Part shown: in pieces, positions 37,862 to 49,560 of the stretch | Layout: each line of letters opens with the position of its first letter | Numbering within the stretch: the first letter of the stretch is position 1 | DNA from: Bathymodiolus brooksi | Taxonomy: Eukaryota > Mollusca > Bivalvia > Mytilida > Modiolidae | Assembly: GCA_963680875.1 (NCBI GenBank) | Contig: OY804588.1 | Location: 94,296,233-94,360,232 of the forward strand | Direction: 5' to 3' | Length of the DNA: 64,000 nt | The notes under the pieces: generated by a model | What the model was told of the DNA's origin: nothing | Databases searched by the model: none | The model's input: only the letters and a program-made list of their open reading frames with translations | Position numbers and translations under genes: made by a program

Positions 37862-37914
37862 TTAGCTTCGATTTACGGATTCTGATTACCTCTTTGGTAT
37901 CTTCAAACTCCTCA
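37862..37914 (+). mobile_element. family C fragment
   Basis: tttacggattctgattacct, ctttggtatcttcaaactc: the right-hand end of family C, directly abutting the 44-bp array. Confidence 0.5.
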
Positions 37915-37916
37915 TA

Positions 37917-38545
37917 GCTCTTTATAACCAGGGTACCAGGACACAATTCTATGACACTGAACGCTTTATAACCAGGGTACCAGGACACAATTCTATGACA
38001 CTGAACGCTTTATAACCAGGGTACCAGGACACAATTCTATGACACTGAACGCTTTATAACCAGGGTACCAGGACACAATTCTATGACACTGAACGCTTTA
38101 TTACCAGGGTACCAGGACACAATTATATGACACTGAACGCTTTATAACCAGGGTACCAGGACACAATTCTATGACACTGAACGCTTTATAACCAGGGTAC
38201 CAGGACACAATTCTATGACACTGAACGCTTTATAACCAGGGTACCAGGACACAATTCTATGACACTGAACGCTTTATAACCAGGGTACCAGGACACAATT
38301 CTATGACACTGAACGCTTTATAACCAGGGTACCAGGACACAATTATATGACACTGAACGCTTTATAACCAGGGTACCAGGACACAATTCTATGACACTGA
38401 ACGCTTTATAACCAAGGTACCAGGACACAATTCTATGACACTGAACGCTTTATAACCAGGGTACCAGGACACAATTCTATGACACTGAACGCTTTATAAC
38501 CAGGGTACCAGGACACAATTCTATGACACTGAACGCTTTATGAGA
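37917..38545. repeat. 44-bp minisatellite, about 14 copies
   Basis: Unit gctttataaccagggtacca, ggacacaattctatgacactgaac, nearly invariant. Two decayed units (to about 38,605) mark the right edge. Confidence 0.95.
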
Positions 38546-38612
38546 AGGATGCTCAGGACACTTCATGAACACAGAACGCTTAAAGACAAGAGTGCCTCGA
38601 ACACAGAAACGT

Positions 38613-39298
38613 TTCCTAACATTCAGAAGATACATGTAATATAATAGATAGTAAATTATGTAGAAGTATAACTCATTTAACATTCAGAAGATACATGTAA
38701 TATTATAGATAGTAAATTATGTAGAAGTATAATACATGTAACATTCAGAAGATACATGTAATATAATAGATAATAAATTATGTAGAAGTATAATACATGC
38801 AACATTCGGAAGATACATGTTATATAATAGATAGTAAATTATGTAGAAGTATAATACATGTAACATTCGAAGGATACATGTAATATAATAGATAGTAAAT
38901 TATGTAGAAGTATAATACATGTAATTGTCGGAATATACATGTTATATAATAGATAGTAAATTATGTAGAAGTATAATACATGTAACATTCGGAAGATACA
39001 TGTAATATAATAGATAGTAAATTATGTAGAAGTATAATACATGTAACATTCAGAAGATACATGTAATATAATAGATAGTAAATTATGTAGAAGTATAATA
39101 CATGTAACATTCAGAGGATACATGTAATATAATAGATAGTAAATTATGTAGAAGTATAATACATGTAACATTCAGAAGATACATGTTATATAATAGATAG
39201 TAAATTATGTAGAAGTATAATACATGTAACATTCGGAGGATACGTGTAATATAATAGATAGTAAATTATGTAGAAGTATAATACATGTAACATTCGGA
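38613..39298. repeat. 61-bp minisatellite, about 11 copies
   Basis: Unit acattcagaagatacatgta, atataatagatagtaaatta, tgtagaagtataatacatgta. Variants include cattcgga and atgttatat. It begins only about 70 bases after the 44-bp array. Confidence 0.95.
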
Positions 39299-40460
39299 AG
39301 CACAAAGCCAAATAATAAAATGATCATCGAAAGATACCAAACTGTCAGAAAAGTTCCAAAATCCGTAGAAAGAGGAAAAATCGATACACACAAATACATG
39401 ACTGCTTACTTTACTGGATTGGTACTTCAATAAAAAGCGGCGGGGTTAAACTAGTTTAATTGTTCCAAAAAGTGTATTTGCAATACCAATACATATACAA
39501 TTTAGTAGTAAAAAAAACAGAAACTTATTTTGTAGTTTTTAAATATATCTTTATCATCTACTATAGTATGAATTAGAATCTTTAAGAATATATTTGTCCC
39601 ATGTTAGACGACATACCTGTCTCTGTTTAAATGATATATAAACATCTATGCTACACATGTGAGGTTTTTCTTTATCTTGTAGACCTTTGTAGATAAAATA
39701 AATCAAATTAACTCGAGTTAAATCGAATTTCAATCACAGAGTGACTTAGACATTTTTACATAAGGTGGCTCCTATTAAATACCATTAGGTTATACATTAC
39801 ACTTAATTATAAAAGTACATATTCTAATAAGTACCATCTATTTTACATGTATTTAATATTAATCAAAAATCATTATGACGACATTTCTTCCATGTATTGG
39901 TATTTTGAAGTATATGATGGGATTGTTTTTATCTTAAAGTACAAATTATTATTACTTAAAAAGGAAGGAAATGTAAGCAGTTTTTAATATTTTGAAAATT
40001 TAGTAAAAAGAAAAAAACCGAATATTTTTTTTTTCTTTTTAAGCAAGTAAGAGGCTAATGATACATTACTAATGATAGAGACTTAAATACTTCATCATCA
40101 TTATAGAGAATTCTAAACCAGTGATTATCGCACAGGAATTCTTTAACATAATAAAAAAAAACACTGGTGAAATTCTTTTTAAAGTCTACCTTCAAAGAGA
40201 CAAGTCTTTTAAAAGACGTCGCCGAACACAGATCGAATATTAAGATATGTAAGATATAATTTTAGATACTTTTGAGAAAACATAGTGTTCAATTTGTTTT
40301 TTAATGAACATGATTACCATGAATTAAAGGGTTTGAAATTGACTATTGTTGAAACCTATCTATGGACGGACACCAGCTATACACATCCAAACTAAAAACA
40401 TACTAACACGTTTATCATTTGTTAAACATTTATTCGCTTCAACCTTTGATGTATATTTCA
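39299..40460. other. AT-rich, no recognisable gene
   Basis: Very AT-rich unique DNA. No long frame and no family recognised. Confidence 0.4.
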
Positions 40461-40464
40461 TTTC

Positions 40465-40600
40465 TGTGGAACAATGTAGCTCAATGCATTTTTTTGTATA
40501 ATGTGACTTAATGCAATTTTTTGTGATACAGTGTAGGTTAATGCAGTTTTCTGTATAATGTGACTTAATGCAAAGTTGGTGTTTTTTCGTATAATGTAAC
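40465..40600. repeat. imperfect short tandem repeat, about 30 bp period
   Basis: Three to four diverged units built on gtataatgtgacttaatgca plus a T-rich linker. The inverted-repeat element at 40,601 is inserted at its right end. Confidence 0.6.
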
Positions 40601-40627
40601 TTAGGGAGCAACCATTTTATTTTTTAG

Positions 40628-40660
<33 letters not shown>

Positions 40661-41025
40661 CTATGAAGCAAAAAAACAAATCCTGCATTTTTTGTCAACT
40701 GCTTATTTGAGACTAACTTTTTTCTCTTTTCGGCTGGTCCTGGTTTTTTATTTTTTTATCTATTTTTTTTTCATACACACATATTTTAGTATTGTTAATT
40801 GCCTCTTACTTTGAATGATTTGCATTCATTTATTTTTTCTTATTCAATTTTAGCAACACTTTGGAATCAAGTTCATTCAAATTTTGATCCTGCCTATTTT
40901 TTTTAGTCGCAAGGGGACCTGGATTTTTTTTTCACAACATTTGCAGTCCTTTTTTTCTTCTTCTTCAAATTCCATCATAACCCACCCCCACCCCACCCCC
41001 TAAACATCAAATTGTTGCTCCCTTA
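40601..41025. mobile_element. miniature inverted-repeat transposon with a G32 tract
   Basis: Ends are inverted repeats: AGGGAGCAAC at 40,603-40,612 and GTTGCTCCCT at 41,014-41,023. Matching continues inward as ccattt against aattt. Between them is a 32-base G run (40,629-40,660), T-rich DNA and a C-rich block (accccca, 40,980-41,001). There is no coding capacity. Flanks taatgtaa and tagtgtaa could be a diverged 8-bp target duplication, which would point to the hAT superfamily, but their position relative to the inverted repeats is unclear. Confidence 0.55.
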
Positions 41026-41755
41026 GTGTAAAGTTTTCTCCACAATACATATACAGTTGTAAAAAAAAATAAAAATGTATAATGCTTATTCAATGGACAT
41101 TCACGAATGTTTATGTGCCATAAATTCACGCAAAAATATGTAGATGGTCTATTGTGTCGAATTTCTCCATTTCTTGCCAAATTTATTCTTCTTTCTTTTC
41201 ATCGAAAACATGCGACATCTCTTAATGCATTTCAAATCTACTTTCATACGAAAAGAGTTTTATTTTTATAATGCTCGTTAAAGATAATAATTCGGTCATA
41301 ACTTACAAAAAATATGAAATATTTCAATATATAAGGTCGTTACAAGTCAGGTGCTATATTTGACGCTAGAAAAACATAGAAAAAAGGTTATGCATATCTT
41401 AGTAAGAAAGAGTGAATTATAAATAGATACTTAATATACTTAAATGTATATATCAGTTAAAAGGGCCACACATTTTGTTGTACAAACACATTTTAGCATG
41501 AATAGTTCAAAGACATTCAAAACGCGAAAAAAAAAGGCTATTCAAAAGGTGCCTTTGTTTGTATTATGTCTTTAATGATACAGAGAGAATTTACTATTCT
41601 TTTAATGGAAATATGATTTTATATTTACATCGTAAAAACGATCAAAGCATTAAATCTAACGTTGACATTCGTTTCAATAGTATAGTCTTGGCCAGGTGTA
41701 CATTTTAGTAGCTAAAATTTCATTTGGACGATTTCTCTTCAATGTTTTCCGATAA
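41026..41755. other. no recognisable gene
   Basis: AT-rich unique sequence. Confidence 0.4.
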
Positions 41756-41756
41756 T

Positions 41757-42125
41757 AAACAGACACTTTTTCATAGTCAGTCCGATATTAAACAGACACT
41801 TTTCATAGCCAGTCCGATATTAAACAGACACTTTTTCATAGCCAGTCCGATATTAAAAAGACACTTTTCATAACTAGTCCGATATTAAACATACATTTGT
41901 ACACCTTTCAAATAGACAGTCCGATACTAAACAGACACTTTCCATATAATCAGTCCGATATTAAACAGACACTTATCATAGCCAGTCGATATGAAACATT
42001 AAACAGACACTTGTCATAGCGAGTCCGATATTAAGCAGAAACTTTACACATAGCCAGTCCAATATTAAGCAGACACTCTTCATAACCAGGCTGATAATAG
42101 ACAAATATGTGTCATATAACCAGTA
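41757..42125. repeat. imperfect 32-34 bp tandem repeat, about 11 units
   Basis: Units vary around ttaaacagacacttttcata and gccagtccgata, with small indels in each. An older, decaying array compared with the others. Confidence 0.8.
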
Positions 42126-42142
42126 AATACATTTCTCTTCGT

Positions 42143-42500
42143 TTGAGTGAGTGAGAGTGTAATTGTTGTTTATCTCCTAGTGAGCAATTTGTCAGCTATA
42201 TCATGGCGAGAACAATATGTTTAATGATGATGATAATGCTGATGATGTAAAGCTGTGTACTAGACTGACAGTGGAAGTTGGATTTTTATAGTGCTAACCC
42301 ACTGAAACAACAGTCTGTTGGTAGACATGTCGCTCCACTCGAGCATACTAGCCTGTCCCGAGCCAACTAGTGTTAGGTTAGCTCTTTCGCCCCATAAAAT
42401 AACATAGCCAGAGAAGCAGTAAACATCAATTTTATAGTCTTTGGTTAACCCTACTTAACTTAACGGGGATCGAATCCACGATTAATCGCCTTCGAGCTTA
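42143..42500 (-). mobile_element. SINE family B, minus strand, diverged
   Basis: From the 3' end: gagcaatttgtcagctatat, catggcgagaacaa, actgaaacaacagtctg, catgtcgctccactcgagca, and the tRNA-like head in reverse (gatcgaatccacgatt, gccttcgagcttagcc). Same order as 43,303. Confidence 0.65.
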
Positions 42501-42589
42501 GCCTCGTTACTTAACTTTATATCATGAAATAGGTCAACCGTGACAACGATCGAATTTCGACTGACACTGAACAAGTATGGAGAGCTAGA

Positions 42590-42870
42590 TGGTGACAAAC
42601 AAATTAGTATTGTGTAGCGGTTACAACACCTACTCTTTATCGAAATCTGCAAAAGGTGTCTTTATAGAGCAAGACACATGGTACTCTCCAAACACGTTGC
42701 TCATTATGATCCACGACCAGGCTCTCAGCATTATAACCTGAAACCACCTAATAGAGAGGATTCCACCAATGCACCTCATGGGGACGCCTTGGACAGTTCT
42801 GTATGTTTCATCCCTGGGAATCTGGGAACCTTCACTGGTAACCAGGAATGATTATCGAATGACAAATAAT
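42590..42870. repeat. diverged dispersed repeat, paired with 51,270-51,600
   Basis: Shares ordered phrases with 51,350-51,600: gcaaaaggtgtctttata / acaaaagaggtttttgaa, actctccaaaca / gctcctcaaaca, gctcat, ccaggctctcagcattata / ccagactttctttattaca, and ccctgggaatctgggaacc / gtcctggaaatcaggaaacc. No coding signal was recognised. Confidence 0.5.
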
Positions 42871-43302
42871 TAGCAAAATATAGCATTAAACACCCTTTTA
42901 CACGTTAAGCATATATAGCAGCTTATTTTCATTTAATATTTAAGCATATAGATAAATATGTACAAAAATATTGAAGATTTGAAATGTAGGACAAGTTATT
43001 TGACAACGATTGTTATTAATTCTTAAAGAAAATACATCAGATAAAACCTGCATTATTGTGTCTATGGTAGAAAATCTACTTTTTGTCTGGACAGAAGACA
43101 TCAGATGTGATCAGAGGGTATTTAGATCAATATTATGCATAATAAATGTCTTGTTAAAACACTCATACAAGTGACTAAGAGTTTTGACATTTTTATATAG
43201 TGACAAATGTTAAATGTTATTGTGTCCCAACGATTTTAATACAAATAATACTATATTCTGCACTGTGAAGTAAAATAAAGGTAGAATTAAAATATATGTA
43301 TA
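42871..43302. other. no recognisable gene
   Basis: AT-rich unique sequence. Confidence 0.4.
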
Positions 43303-43680
43303 TGGCGGAGTGATTGAGTGAGTGATTGTTGTTCAACGCCAACTCAGCAATTTGTCAGCTTTATTATGGCGAGAACAAGTTAATTTGCAATGAAATGATG
43401 ATGTAGAGGTCTGCTTTGTAAAAAAACAACACGCTTGGTTGGACTTTTGTAGTGCTAGCTCACTGAAACAACAGTCAGCGGATAAACATGTCGCCCCACT
43501 CGGACACATATCTAATTCCGAGCCAACCAGCCTTTGCTCTTTCTCCTTAATGCTGCTTAGCGTAGAAGCAACACATACTAATTGTATAGTCTTTGGTTTG
43601 ACCCGACTGGGGCTCGAACCCACGATCTACCGCACTCGAGGCGAGCACGCTAAACACTACACCACCGATGCTATCTGTAA
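43303..43680 (-). mobile_element. SINE family B, full length, minus strand
   Basis: Runs from the 3' end gtgagtgattgttgttcaac, agcaatttgtcagctttatt and atggcgagaacaagttaatt, through cactgaaacaacagtc and gtcgccccactcgg, to the tRNA-like head. On the minus strand the head reads catcggtggtgtagtgttta, gcgtgctcgcctcgagtgcg and gtgggttcgagcccc. The A-box-like and B-box-like segments imply a polymerase III promoter. The 96-residue frames on both strands are translations of the SINE. Confidence 0.8.
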
Positions 43681-44260
43681 TTGGAGAACAGATTGTAGTA
43701 GAGCAACAATATTAGGTAGCAGTACATAAGATCACAACCTGTATATAACGGGCAGATTGATGTAAAGTAACAATGTTAATGATATTGGGTAATTGTCAAA
43801 ATACCTTAAAATCGGAGGGAATTGTTCACCCCTGTGATAAATGTATTGGGTAATGTACATGTACTTTGATTTCTGTTCGTCATACTGTTCTTTATTTTGT
43901 TATTGTTGTTGTTTTCTTTGTTTGTTTGTTTTTTTTTGCTTTTTGTTTTTGTTTTTGTTTTTTTTTTGGACAATAATGTATGTTTTTGTTTTGAGTGTAG
44001 GGATTAAATCCGAGAATATACATGCTTGTACGTAATTATAGTAATGTTAGAGAGAGAGACCAAAGCGCAATATGTATTATTATAGTTTTGTTTACAATAA
44101 TTTTAATTCCCTTAAATAGTTCCTTTACGTAAATTTTCCGTCCAAAAAGGGGGAGAATTGTTATTCAACAACTTTTGTTATATTTGAAGTTATTAACACA
44201 ATGTGTATGAAGCTAATTAACCGAATGAAAAAGAACATCGTAATCCTAACAAATTCAGAT
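43681..44260. other. no recognisable gene
   Basis: T-rich low-complexity tract at 43,900-43,970 (source of a 64-residue F/C-rich frame), otherwise unique. Confidence 0.4.
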
Positions 44261-44264
44261 ACGG

Positions 44265-44325
44265 AAAACATGTACAAATATAAAACATGTACAAATATAA
44301 AACATGTACAAATATAAAACATCCA
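44265..44325. repeat. 17-bp repeat, about 3.5 copies
   Basis: Unit aaaacatgtacaaatat repeated in tandem. Confidence 0.9.
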
Positions 44326-45139
44326 GTCGCTTATATAACAAGACTTATTCCTAAAGAAATAATAGGTTTAATTGTTCTTTGAGAGATTTTGTTTTAAACA
44401 AGGACCATTATCCTCCCGTATGTCCGTGACATTTCACTCTACTGTATGTGCCATTTAACGACTTTCGAATGTGAAAAGACACGTGCCATCCGAGATGTAT
44501 GAATGACTAAGAACGTACCCTGGTTGACATACTTCTTATAAGCCAAGTGTTTGGACACCTGTTTGATAAGCGCACTAATGACAGTGATTCGTGGTCAACT
44601 TCAGTATGTCCTTTGCTGATTGATTACAATTTAATGGTGTCGCGTTTTCGAAGCGAATAATTTCTCCCGGCTTACATAATCAAAGATTTGACGGTGATGC
44701 TTTGTGTTCAATAATCACGCAGAAATGTTTGAATGGATAAGGAAATTTATCAGTGTTATCTATAGACATTTCTAAAAACACGTGGGTTCAGGTGAGAATT
44801 GTTATTTGAGGGAAGGGTGTAGATAAAAACGTTCTCTTTTGAATTTATCTACGTGTTTACGCTAAAGAGGTAAACATGTTCGTTTGATGTCTGTTAATAT
44901 GTACTTATACATATTTCCAGGTGTGAAATATTGTCGGTCTTTTCATAACCGCAGTTTCAACTGACATATTGGCAATATGGTTTTAAAGTTAAAATACACA
45001 ACTATCGTAGAAACTTTTAAAACAAACAAAAGCCATAAATATCAAGTATTGTAATTCTTGGTATAGTATAGTATACTTAATAAATATGACGCAGGACGTT
45101 AATTACATATGAAAACAAAATATTTTATTACGATCTTTC
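44326..45139. other. no recognisable gene
   Basis: Unique AT-rich DNA with no long reading frame. Confidence 0.4.
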
Positions 45140-45515
45140 ATTTAAGTTGGAAAAAGGTGGTCACAGTACCGGTTATGTTTATTCTGTTGCTCAGAAACCA
45201 AACGGGACCATAAAACCCACATTTTTCTTATAAACTATGATTTAAGCTGAAGAATAAGGGTATAGAGTTATTTTTATTATGTTGCTAATAAACCAAAGGC
45301 ATGACTTTAAAACCCTCATCTGTTTTATAATCTATGATTTAAGTTGAAGAACAGGGGTGGGAAATTGTTTTAATTCTGTTGCTAAGAAATCAAACAGCAG
45401 GACCTTTAGACCAATATTTTCCTCATAATACGTAAATACGTTGAAAAAACCGCCAATGTATTAATTTTATTTTGTTGCTAAGAAACAAAAGGGAAGGCCC
45501 TTAAAACCCCCAAAG
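45140..45515. repeat. four diverged units of about 98 bp
   Basis: Each unit runs tttaagttgaagaa, a g-rich box, tttattctgttgctaagaaa, ccaaa, a gacctttaaaaccc box and tttataatctatga. Clear but old tandem amplification. Confidence 0.75.
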
Positions 45516-45689
45516 TTTTTTTTTCGAAGCTGTTCAATGATAAGGACTACCGTGTCTAATTATTTATTATGAATGGATTAGAACTTAGTAATAAAATCTT
45601 AAACCAATATTATTGTACAACAATAGGCTATGTTTGGTCTTTAGATGATCAAAGCTATTTATAACAATATTTCACCGCATGGTTTACTC

Positions 45690-45880
45690 GGAATCAGGAT
45701 AATATGTCTGCACGTGGAACGTTGTTTCAGTGAGCTAGCAATATAAAAATGTAACTTAAAGCGTGTTGGTCTAGTCAAAAGCGGACATCATTATCATCAT
45801 CTGATCGAATGAGACTTGTTCTCGCCATGGTATAGCTGAAAAATTCTCATTTGGCGTTAAACAACAATCACTACTCACTA
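45690..45880 (+). mobile_element. SINE family B, 3' part
   Basis: ggaatcaggataatatgtct, gttgtttcagtgagctagca, gagacttgttctcgccatgg, tatagctgaaaaattctca and ggcgttaaacaacaatcact. The tRNA-like head is missing. Confidence 0.65.
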
Positions 45881-46080
45881 TAACAATATTTCAATTATTG
45901 TGAAGGGTTCAGTTGTGCTGGTTGCGGAAAACAGATTACCCGCAGAAAAGCATAGACCGAATGTCAGTCACTGATAAACATGATCACATAAGGTTGTATC
46001 GAGAACACCGAAGGAATCGAACTGACAACTTTGGTGATGGTAGGCACTGAATGTATAGGTAGACGTAAATACAATGAAAC
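45881..46080 (-). mobile_element. SINE family A, diverged, minus strand
   Basis: aacaatatttcaattattgt, gtcagtcactgataaacatg, atcacataaggttgtatcga, actgacaactttggtgatgg and taggcactgaatg in the reverse order of family A. It abuts the SINE B copy. Confidence 0.6.
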
Positions 46081-46270
46081 TACGATACGAATACTGCCAC
46101 TAGGGTATTTCGCAATACATGTATATCACTAAAAACATATTGCAGTATGAGAAAGGTCTCTTGAAGCTTTGCTATATGCTCCCTCACGCTCGAATATTCT
46201 AAGGAGCAAGATAATAAAAATATATAACGTACATATGAATGGTACTCGCTATGAACTTTATTCAAAAGAA

Positions 46271-46945
46271 ATATATGATTGTACCTACACTTACAATGTA
46301 TCACTATTTAAAATATATGATTGTACCTACACTTACAATGTATCACTATTTAAAATATATGATTGTACCTACACTTACAATGTATCACTATTTAAAATAT
46401 ATGATTGTACCTACACTTACAATGTATCACTATTTAAAATATATGATTGTACCTACACTTACAATGTATCACTATTTAAAATATATGATTGTACCTACAC
46501 TTACAATGTATCACTATTTAAAATATATGATTGTACCTACACTTACAATGTATCACTATTTAAAATATATGATTGTACCTACACTTACAATGTATCACTA
46601 TTTAAAATATATGATTGTACCTACACTTACAATGTATCACTATTTAAAATATATGATTGTACCTACACTTACAATGTATCACTATTTAAAATATATGATT
46701 GTACCTACACTTACAATGTATCACTATTTAAAATATATGATTGTACCTACACTTACAATGTATCACTATTTAAAATATATGATTGTACCTACACTTACAA
46801 TGTATCACTATTTAAAATATATGATTGTACCTACACTTACAATGTATCACTATTTAAAATATATGATTGTACCTACACTTACAATGTATCACTATTTAAA
46901 ATATATGATTGTACCTACACTTACAATGTATCACTATTTAAAATC
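46271..46945. repeat. 42-bp minisatellite, 16 copies
   Basis: Unit atatatgattgtacctacac, ttacaatgtatcactatttaaa, practically identical in all copies. Because 42 is 14 codons, two plus-strand frames of 237 and 259 residues stay open across it. The lack of any non-repetitive flanking domain argues against a gene. Confidence 0.97.
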
Positions 46946-46964
46946 TAAATAACAAATTAAACAG

Positions 46965-47228
46965 GTTGGTTTGGTTGGTTTATGGTGTTTAACGCCATTT
47001 TCAACAATATTTCAGTTATATCATGGCGGACAGTTTTATTGGTGGAGGAAATCCAGAGAAAACCACCGACCTGTCGCAAGTTACTGACAAACTTTATCAC
47101 ATAATACTGTATCGAGTACACCTCGCTTTGAACGCGGTTCGAATTCACAACTTTAGTGGTGATAGATACTGTTGCGCAGGTAGTTATAAATCCAATTACC
47201 AAACGATCACGACCACGGCGGCCTCAAA
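46965..47228 (-). mobile_element. SINE family A, full length, minus strand
   Basis: tggtgtttaacgccattttc, aacaatatttcagttatatc, acagttttattggtggagga, gacctgtcgcaagttactga, cgagtacacctcgc, the B box in reverse (cggttcgaattcacaac), ctttagtggtgatagata and cgatcacgaccacggcggcc. Confidence 0.8.
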
Positions 47229-47379
47229 AATATATATAACAAAGTGCAGCTGAATAAACCTGTCTCATTGGTTATGACGAACCTCAATAGCTTGTCTTAC
47301 TTCTCACGGGCTTGTATATGCCAAATTGTCAAATGACCAAAATACCCACGTGTACCCGGTGATAAAGTTAATCAGTTAC

Positions 47380-47485
47380 TTTTCTCCGATTACTCAGGTT
47401 TCCTTCACCACCAAAAAACTGACCGCCACGATATAACTGAAATATTGTTGAAAGTGGCTTTAAACACAACAACCCTAATCATTAC
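47380..47485 (+). mobile_element. SINE family A, 3' end only
   Basis: tttctccgattactcaggtt, tccttcaccaccaaaaaact, gaccgccacgatataactga, aatattgttgaaagtggctt. 5'-truncated. Confidence 0.7.
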
Positions 47486-47542
47486 CCACAACGAAACAAT
47501 TATTATACCTGTTTGTATGAATTATCTGTGAATGGTCATTAT

Positions 47543-47936
47543 TGTGGAATGATCGTTCATGTATTTGTGGAATGATCGTTCATGTATTTGTGGAATGATC
47601 GTTCATGTATTTGTGGAATGATCGTTCATGTATTTGTGGAATGATCGTTCATGTATTTGTGGAATGATCGTTCATGTATTTGTGGAATGATCGTCCATGT
47701 ATTTGTGGAATGATCGTCCATGTATTTGTGGAATGATCGTTCATGTATTTGTGGAATGATCGTTCATGTATTTGTGGAATGATCGTTCATGTATTTGTGG
47801 AATGATCGTTCATGTATTTGTGGAATGATCGTTCATGTATTTGTGGAATGATCGTTCATGTATTTGTGGAATGATCGTTCATGTATTTGTGGAATGATCG
47901 TTCATGTATTTGTGGAATGATCGTTCATGTATTTCC
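47543..47936. repeat. 23-bp minisatellite, about 17 copies
   Basis: Unit tgtggaatgatcgttcatgt plus att. Two neighbouring units carry gatcgtcca. No spacer diversity, so it is not a CRISPR-like array. Confidence 0.95.
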
Positions 47937-48224
47937 AACATGAAAGCATTCTTTTCCTTTGATTTCTTTATGGTTTATATACCAGAATGTACGCAATAGC
48001 TAAAAATTATGAAATATTCTAACATAACCTCCTTCTTTCGCTTTGTAGACAAACGAGCGATTTCTCGATGGTATAATCTCATTCGCACATGCGCCGGTGA
48101 ATGTGACTGACTTTTCCATTAGCAGCATAAATTTTGTGCGACATTTTTCGAGAACGTACATATAAATTACCATCTTCCAATCAAAGTATGCTACCGTATT
48201 TGTACTCTTAGACATATCAGAATC

Positions 48225-48381
48225 GAAATAAATCATGGAAGCCAGAATGTGTTTCGAGTTTTAACATGGATTGGCGGATATTAGTAAATTGCATCCCTCG
48301 CTTCTGGCTCGGGATAAAATACTAATATCCGCCAATCGAAGTTAAAACTCTCAACACATTCTGACTTCTATGATTTATTTC
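48225..48381. repeat. 157-bp imperfect palindrome (foldback element)
   Basis: Arms of about 62 bases (48,225-48,286 and 48,320-48,381) pair with few mismatches. The left arm runs gaaataaatcatggaagcc, agaatgtgtttcgagtttta, ggattggcggatattagta; the right arm is its reverse complement in order. The loop is about 33 bases. Likely a MITE-like foldback; no coding content. Confidence 0.8.
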
Positions 48382-48539
48382 TTAAATAAACGCAGATACG
48401 AGATATTGCACACTTTAAATCTGTACTGTAGTTTTATTTCTATCAGAGAGCCATGCAATAATCAACGACCTAGATGTCATATCGCATGGCTTCTCGCTAC
48501 AAATCATGTATACCATGGTTTTCTGAGTTAATCGGTTAT

Positions 48540-48795
48540 CAACTATAAGCAGAGTCCAACCTGTATATAAAGAACCCTCAAGGGAACCTGAAAATGAGGC
48601 CCTTGTGAGTAGCTACCCTTTATATACATGTTGAAATCATATGCACTATTCATAAATGGGAAAAATGAGACTGCCCTTTATAAACAGTGATTTGCTATAT
48701 AGAGGTGTCCTTTATAAACAGTGATTTGCTATATAGAGGTGTCCTTTATAAACAGTGATTTGTTATATAGAGGTGCCCTTTAAAGACAGGCTTGA
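48540..48795. repeat. dispersed repeat family D with a 34-bp expansion
   Basis: agtccaacctgtatataaag, tatgcactattcataaatgg and then three units of ctttataaacagtgatttgc, tatatagaggtgtc. The same element, with its own expansion, is at 63,745-64,000, and a left-end piece is at 51,600. Confidence 0.75.
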
Positions 48796-49283
48796 CTGTG
48801 TATGATAAATATATAAGATAAGATAAGATAAGTTGTATATACATTGGGCATGTTAAAATAACAAAACAACACAAGCCCTAGTGAGCTTTTGACCGACATA
48901 CACAACACAAAAATAAATAACAGTTAAAAACAACAAAAGCATACATTCAAATTAATCATTTATATAAAAGCACTCATAATAGCAAAATAGCAAATAAGTT
49001 AAAGTACACATATAACACAGACAATATATGTACATGTATTGTCTTCCGACTTTAAATAAAGATTGCTTTGCCTGACTTGGTAATGACGTAACCATATTAT
49101 ACTCATTCAAACGTTTCTACTTCCTTCCTTTGTAGGGACAATGAAGTTAAAATGACTCGATCTAGTGTTACAGTCATGCTGTTTATTTTAATTTTGATTG
49201 ATGAAATTCTCTGTTCAATACCGTAGTCATTTATTGTTATATACTTTATGTACATTGACAGATCTTAATTTGGTTAATCCTGA
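48796..49283. other. no recognisable gene
   Basis: A short agata microsatellite near 48,811-48,832, otherwise unique AT-rich DNA. Confidence 0.4.
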
Positions 49284-49560
49284 TGGGCCGTCGTGGTGGT
49301 GATCATATGGTAGTTAGATTTACAACTACCTGTGCAATCAGTGCCTATCACCACTAACGTTGTGAATACGAATCCCGACCAGGCGAGGTGTACTCGATAC
49401 AACATTATGTGATGTGGTGTGGTAGTGACTTGCTGCAGGTCGGTGGTTTTCTACGGGTACTCAGGTTTTCTCCGCCAACAAAGCTGACCACCATGATATA
49501 ACTGAAATACTGTTGAAAGTGGCATACAACACCATAACCTTAACCCTAATTGCTTTATCC
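49284..49560 (+). mobile_element. SINE family A, full length
   Basis: gggccgtcgtggtggtgatc, tgcaatcagtgcctatcacc, gaatcccgaccaggcgagg, tgtactcgatacaacattat, gacttgctgcaggtcggtgg, ggttttctccgccaacaaag, ending ctgttgaaagtggcatacaa and a ccttaaccctaa tail. Confidence 0.8.

Noticed and set aside
46239..46952. 237- and 259-residue frames over the 42-bp array
   Set aside because: The period is a multiple of three and there is no flanking domain or gene signal.
47543..47936. CRISPR-like array of 23-bp repeats
   Set aside because: There are no unique spacers, no cas genes, and the host is a eukaryote.
8664..48795. Shared ctttataac motif in the 59-, 44- and 34-bp arrays as evidence of common origin
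   Set aside because: The match is about 9-11 AT-rich bases and the rest of the units differ; chance is sufficient.
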